DNA of 64,000 bases from positions 8,742,001 through 8,806,000 of the forward strand of contig OX359190.1 of NCBI GenBank assembly GCA_947172415.1, read 5' to 3'. The translations under genes and the position numbers were made by a program. This document shows, one piece after another, positions 59,282 through 64,000 of this stretch. This DNA comes from Chondrosia reniformis (lineage: Eukaryota > Porifera > Demospongiae > Chondrillida > Chondrillidae). How positions within the stretch are numbered: position 1 is the stretch's first letter; every line of letters begins with the position of its first letter. Below the pieces are notes generated by a model. The model had not been told where the DNA came from. It ran no database searches and saw only the letters and a program-made list of their open reading frames with translations.

Positions 59282-61434
59282 TTCCCTATCACATGATAGA
59301 CATCACGTGAAGTGACATTGCGCAATCTCAATCCACGTTTTGGCAAGGTTTGAAGGTGCACTGATATACCTTTGCAACAAACATTGCAGACATTAAACAG
59401 TAAGTCTCAAGGAATGTTTTTGTCTTTTTAAATAAAACTTTTACATAATAATAGCAGTAAGCAATACTTTGAACACTCGAGTACATTTTATTTTCTAGAT
59501 TATGTAGACGCCATTTACTTGATAACGTACCGCAATGGAGTTGTTGTATAGATTTGCAGGTACAGTTCATAAGAGCTGTATATTGGTATGTCATGTAGAC
59601 CTTGGCTTCCTTTGGCAGAGTTATCATGGGATAGACTTCTGTATATCTACGTATAATCGCAAGTACGTACACGAATCTCTGAGAGTGAAAACAGGCTCAC
59701 GTTTTTGTCTGCCCACCATCATCATCACCAGTCGCCTCCAAGCAAGCATTGCCTCTGTAACTTGATATAGCTAGTGCATCAGTAACCATGGCAACCATGG
59801 ATATCCTACGACATTTAGTCTGTCAAAGGTTTCAAAGTAATTTATCTACTACAGATACCTATAGCAACCATGATGAGAGTTGCCATGGCAACCATGACCA
59901 TAAATCTCAGTGTTGATCCACTGTGGTCTGACAATACTAAATTCTTCAAAGTATCCATGTATGTATGTATGTACGTATATACACCAATACGTCGTACAAT
60001 TAATAATAGTATCATTTGGTGTATGTAAATCTTCATTGAAAGTTAAAATCAAGAACACTGTATGATTAACACAGCCACACTCCCTTGTCCCGTGGTTTAG
60101 TTCTAATAATAGTAACTAAATGATACACTAGGTTTAGACTTTAGCGACCGTTCTCTATAGAGTTGACTCCTATTAATTGCATAACCTCAGACTGTGGGAC
60201 ATTATGCAATGTACAGGTTTATGTATGTAATTAATCAGTCATTGAGAACTTAAATGTATGTCGTACGAAACAGTTATGAAAAGTACCCGGCTATGGCCAT
60301 GACTTGGTGTTAGCATAGGTTAAAAGTTCAATTTGAATTTTTATATCTGAAAATGTATGTTGATGTTAATAATTGATGAGTTGTACTTACTTCCTCTGTT
60401 GTATAAATTTTCAAAATACCCCTACAGTGTTTGCTCCTTATGAAAGTAAACTTTCCCTCAATTTGGATATATTCTGTTTCCCTTTGATTGAAATGGAATG
60501 GGAATTTTGTATGCATCATTGACTTGAGTCAATAAGGTTATGGACGGCTGTTTAAAGTGCAAGTGTTGGAATTAAAAATTCCCAGGAACTGTCCTTTCCT
60601 GTTATTTTCTGAAATTCAGGATGTCAGCATATATTCACAATAGGAAGAAGTGGAATGGATTTTTTAAAAGAATTTTAAGCAAAAATATATTAATTTTTCA
60701 TAGTGCAATGTGGTAACTACATACGCTTATTCAGCTGCATGCACGAGATGGTTTGAATCAGCCACATTTCAATGGCCTGATATTGTTACACAAAAATGGC
60801 CTCCATATTGCAATTATTCCGCAAAGTTATAGCGTTTCATACCATTTCTATTCTACAGACTTGTTTAGCGACACTGCTTTGTCACTTGGTAGTTTGTTTT
60901 AAATAAGAGAGTGCTACCAAATTGATTTTTCCGATTAAATGCCTCTAAGACTCTAAGAAAATGTGTGTACCGTGTTTGAGTGAAAGTTCTTTATGAAGGA
61001 GGTACGTACTTATACCAATTACATTTTCCCATGAATATATGACAGCAATCTTTTTTGATAAAGATCTGGGACCATTTTCTGTGATAACTACTGATGTCCA
61101 CATACATACGTGCAGTATCTATTGCCAGTATAAGAAGTAAATGTTGAATTAAAGAAGGCATATTCTGCAAAAGATGTCATCCATATCATTAATAAGCATT
61201 TTAATCTCTTCAATAAAACACATTTATCTGGGGTATGCTGTAACCTCTAAATATGGATGTCAGTGGGCGTATCCTGTATAAAACTTGATGTCTGCTACCA
61301 AATTGCATGATACACAAACATGATATATTTGCAGAGATAGCTTCCTTTTTGACATTAAGTAGTTGTTGGACTGTAGCCAACACACCACTATTTTCAGTAT
61401 CTATTAAGACTCTACATCCTTTTGAAATGTATAT
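59282..61434. other. Intergenic region upstream of HGSNAT
   Basis: No exon chain found. Open stretches near 59328-59672 (minus) and 59535-59765 (plus) lack family or splice support. CATGG/CCATGG-rich inverted bits occur near 59786-59900. Confidence 0.5.
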
Positions 61435-61436
61435 CC

Positions 61437-61592
61437 TGTCAGCTTGGCGAGGCCTGTAGTGGGCGGGGCCACACTAGTAGGTGGGTGGGGGCAAAACTAG
61501 TAGGTGGGCGGGGCCACACTAGTAGGTGGGCGGGGGCAAAACTAGTAGGTGGGCGGGGCCACACTAGTAGGTGGGCGGGGCAACACTGGTAG
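61437..61592. repeat. GC-rich 22-24 bp minisatellite
   Basis: Six to seven copies of GGTGGGCGGGGCCACACTAG plus TA, alternating with a GGGGGCAAAACTAG variant, in otherwise AT-rich sequence. Confidence 0.9.
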
Positions 61593-61859
61593 GTATTTAT
61601 AAAATGATGTTCTGATTCAAAAGAGAACGACTAGAATATTTCCCGAACCTTTTTATTCTACTTTTGTGAGGCAGAAATGCACAATTATTATCACACATGT
61701 AAAAAAGGAGTTATTTGTGTCTGTGCTAAGGCTATGATGTACATAATATGGATAATTACTGTAATGAAGTACATTTATAATCTGATAAAATTTCTTATTA
61801 CTGTATAGAAACCTATGTATGAAAAATCTAAGATACCATTTTCCTACATGCTATATGCC

Positions 61860-62025
61860 TATTCTGTAAAAGAGCCTATAGGGGAACTAAACCTGAAGAG
61901 AGCTTTGGATGAAGATACAGGAGTCTTTTCTTCCTTCTTTTCCCTTCTTTCATCTTCTTCTCCACTGGGTCAGACAGCCGTTTCTGGGAATTCCACCCTT
62001 CATCAGTGATCCTGGGAGTCTTTGT
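61860..62025 (-). mobile_element. Dispersed repeat R1 near the right end
   Basis: Minus-strand copy. The segment just before it (61815-61865) matches 8610-8660, which suggests R1 can carry extra 3' sequence. Confidence 0.85.
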
Positions 62026-62262
62026 TGTACATATGTATGCATGCACCTTTAGGATCCATTTCAGGTACATATGTAAAAGGAGTCACTAAGTTTTGTATAA
62101 TGTATGTAAAAACGTCCATTTTTACAAAGCACACACAAACACCCCCCACTCAAGATGCAGCAGTACTACGTATGATGATCTTACTCTATGTGACTTGTAA
62201 ACCAAACCTGGTTGGGCCATCTTTTTTTCTGATTTCAGTTCTTTGTATGGCATGTCACAATA

Positions 62263-62278
62263 ATAATAATTATTATTA

Positions 62279-62317
<39 letters not shown>

Positions 62318-62465
62318 AGTACAATAAATCAGTAAAACGGGGATATATACTAACATCAGAAATCAAAATACAACCTTAACATAAAATTTAAATTTACAAT
62401 GGATAAATAATAATAATAATATTATTATTATATAATATAAATTTAATTAGTTCATTGTTGACATG

Positions 62466-62509
<44 letters not shown>

Positions 62510-62510
62510 G
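62263..62510. repeat. ATT microsatellites
   Basis: (ATT)n tracts near 62263-62317 and 62464-62510, with a shorter one at 62407-62432. Confidence 0.9.
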
Positions 62511-62614
62511 TCTATGTATATATGTGTAGGTTGTGATGCTAATGATCAGGGTATTCCCCAAAGTTACTGCATATACTCACTGGCTGTCAAGGGCAACCTT
62601 CCCACAGATTTCAA

Positions 62615-62758
62615 GGACCATTTGTGTGTCACTTGTTCTGGAAAAACTAAAGCGACCACTATGGGATGGACCACCCTTCCCTGAAAAACCTCTCAGTGCA
62701 TACAACCTGTTTGTGAAAGAGAAATTTGCTTCAATTGAACCTGATGCAGATATTACAG
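62615..62758 (+). CDS. HMG-box-like exon fragment
   Basis: Between a possible acceptor (TTCCCACAG) and a weak donor (ACAG|GTTTGT) the plus strand reads VLEKLKRPLWDGPPFPEKP then LSAYNLFVKEKFASIEPDAD. The pattern PxxPLSAYNLFVKEKF is typical of the start of an HMG box. No exon with the rest of the box (helix 2 Trp, helix 3) was found before the window ends, and no start exon upstream. It may be one exon of a gene extending right, or a relic. Confidence 0.45.
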
Positions 62759-62984
62759 GTTTGTGTTATTCTGATGCAATAGGGTCCTTGCATTATGCAA
62801 TCACTGCTCCAAATGTATGTCAACATTGACAAGGAGTTATTGAGTCACCATTTGAAGGACTAAAGCTTCAACTAAATTCAAAAATAAAATCCAAGTTGCG
62901 TGCCAATCCAATCTGTTCTTGTAGATGGAACAGAATTACCTTGTTCAGATGTGTGATGAAATAATGTGATAGGGATTCTTCTAA

Positions 62985-63160
62985 CTGTGCCAAACTTATC
63001 TTTGAGATGGTTCATCTTTAGTCTTTTGAACATCACCATCAGTTGCCGAAGAAGACCCCAGTGTTGATATGTCCACTTCTCAAGAACCAAATTGCGTCTC
63101 TAGATGCTCCAAACACTAGAGATGAACCATTTCAAAGATGAGAAAGTGGAATGTGGCAAG
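62985..63160. repeat. R2-related inverted repeat
   Basis: AACTTATCTTTGAGATGG and GATGAACCATTTCAAAGATG form an imperfect inverted repeat about 130 bp apart. Related sequence occurs near 48815, 56355-56425 and 47460-47500. Confidence 0.5.
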
Positions 63161-64000
63161 CCTACTCTATGGTACTAAAGTGTGATTACCGTGTGAATAT
63201 TCAGTTGCTTGCTTCTTAATAGTCTCTATTTGCAATCATTGGAAAGGTTATTAATAGTTATTCCCTAGTTTGCATGCACTTACATGTTGACCTTTCACCT
63301 TTATTTGCTGTTATGTATAATAATGCATCTTCCCCTTACATTTGCTCTATTATTTTGGAGGTGGAAATAAACAAATAAAAGTCCTGATTTTTTTTCCCAA
63401 AGCTGGTTTGTTTAGGTTGAAAAGGTCCCTATTGTAGCCAGCATACCTACATACGTATATCAACATACTTGACCTTTCCATATTTGGCATGCTAAGGTAA
63501 ACAACTGACAGGTGGGGTGATGCAGCTTCACACCTCCATTGCATAAGATCACCCTACACTCACAGTCACAGACATGCAGACACTCCGGAGGTCAACTGGG
63601 CAGCCTTGGAAAAGTAGAACAAACTCATTCTTTGAACTTTCTATTGTGGTCCCTTAATTCTATTGTGCTCCCTTAATTCTATTGTGGTCCCTTAATTCTA
63701 TTGTGGTCCCTTAATCCTATGTGCTCCCTTAATTCTATGAGGTTTGTTATTGGAGGTTTGTTGGAGTTAAAAAACAATATCTATTTTCCAGATAAAGATG
63801 TTAATCTTACAAGTATAGGATTTTCAGTTTCAATTTATAACTTCAAATTCAAATCTGGTAGAATCAATGTATAGGTAATATACTATTCAGACCTTTACAA
63901 ATTACTCTCCCAGCCAAACAATCCTTTTCACTTTGATTCTCAATATTAAGTCATGTAGCGTTGTTAAGATGTTCCAGTGTCAAAGTAAAAAGTTATGTAA
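63161..64000. other. Right-end region
   Basis: Holds a short tandem repeat at about 63636-63742 (TTCTATTGTGGTCCCTTAA, five copies, the fourth and fifth degraded). Otherwise no gene recognised. Confidence 0.5.

Overview
This is a window of animal nuclear DNA. Genes are split into many short exons with GT-AG introns, the background is AT-rich, and short inverted-repeat elements and minisatellites are dense. The gene set is metazoan: an axonemal dynein chain, a lysosomal acetyltransferase, a short collagen and a Shank-type N-terminus. Compact introns plus lineage-specific secreted Ig/FN3 proteins suggest a demosponge, perhaps Amphimedon-like. The species is inference; the gene identities rest on recognised family sequence and on exon models whose reading phases close exactly.

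Layout. (1) 1-27.4 kb, minus strand: three related secreted-protein genes (A partial, B complete, C shortened). They share a 52-bp signal-peptide exon and an unrecognised Cys-containing extracellular module encoded by a pair of exons. B also carries an Ig domain and a fibronectin type III domain. C arose by segmental duplication of parts of B, amplified one 66-bp exon to four copies and ends inside an inserted dispersed repeat. A C2orf81-type gene (17.7-20.3 kb, plus) lies between B and C. (2) 28.5-38.6 kb, minus: NAF1, the H/ACA snoRNP assembly factor, in 8 exons. Its 5.8-kb fourth intron holds a complete membrane-anchored short collagen gene on the opposite strand. (3) 38.8-41.4 kb, minus: a 7-exon gene encoding only the SPN and ankyrin part of Shank. 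(4) 42.4-51.1 kb, plus: DNAI1 in 22 exons, divergent from the Shank-like gene. (5) 52.2-52.6 kb, plus: a candidate RNA polymerase III non-coding RNA gene with TATA box, terminal closing stem, internal hairpins and T-run terminator. (6) 53.3-59.3 kb, minus: HGSNAT in 14 exons. (7) 59.3-64 kb: mostly intergenic, with one HMG-box-like exon near 62.6 kb.

Repeats: a family of about 170 bp (R1, about a dozen copies) and a second family (R2) both carry sequence resembling the hammerhead ribozyme core. There are also hairpin MITEs, a foldback element with an internal minisatellite, and several minisatellites with periods near 20 bp, most of them inside introns.

The genes do not form one pathway. Exon coordinates below were worked out by hand from splice consensus, phase and family similarity. 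No search, alignment or folding program was run.
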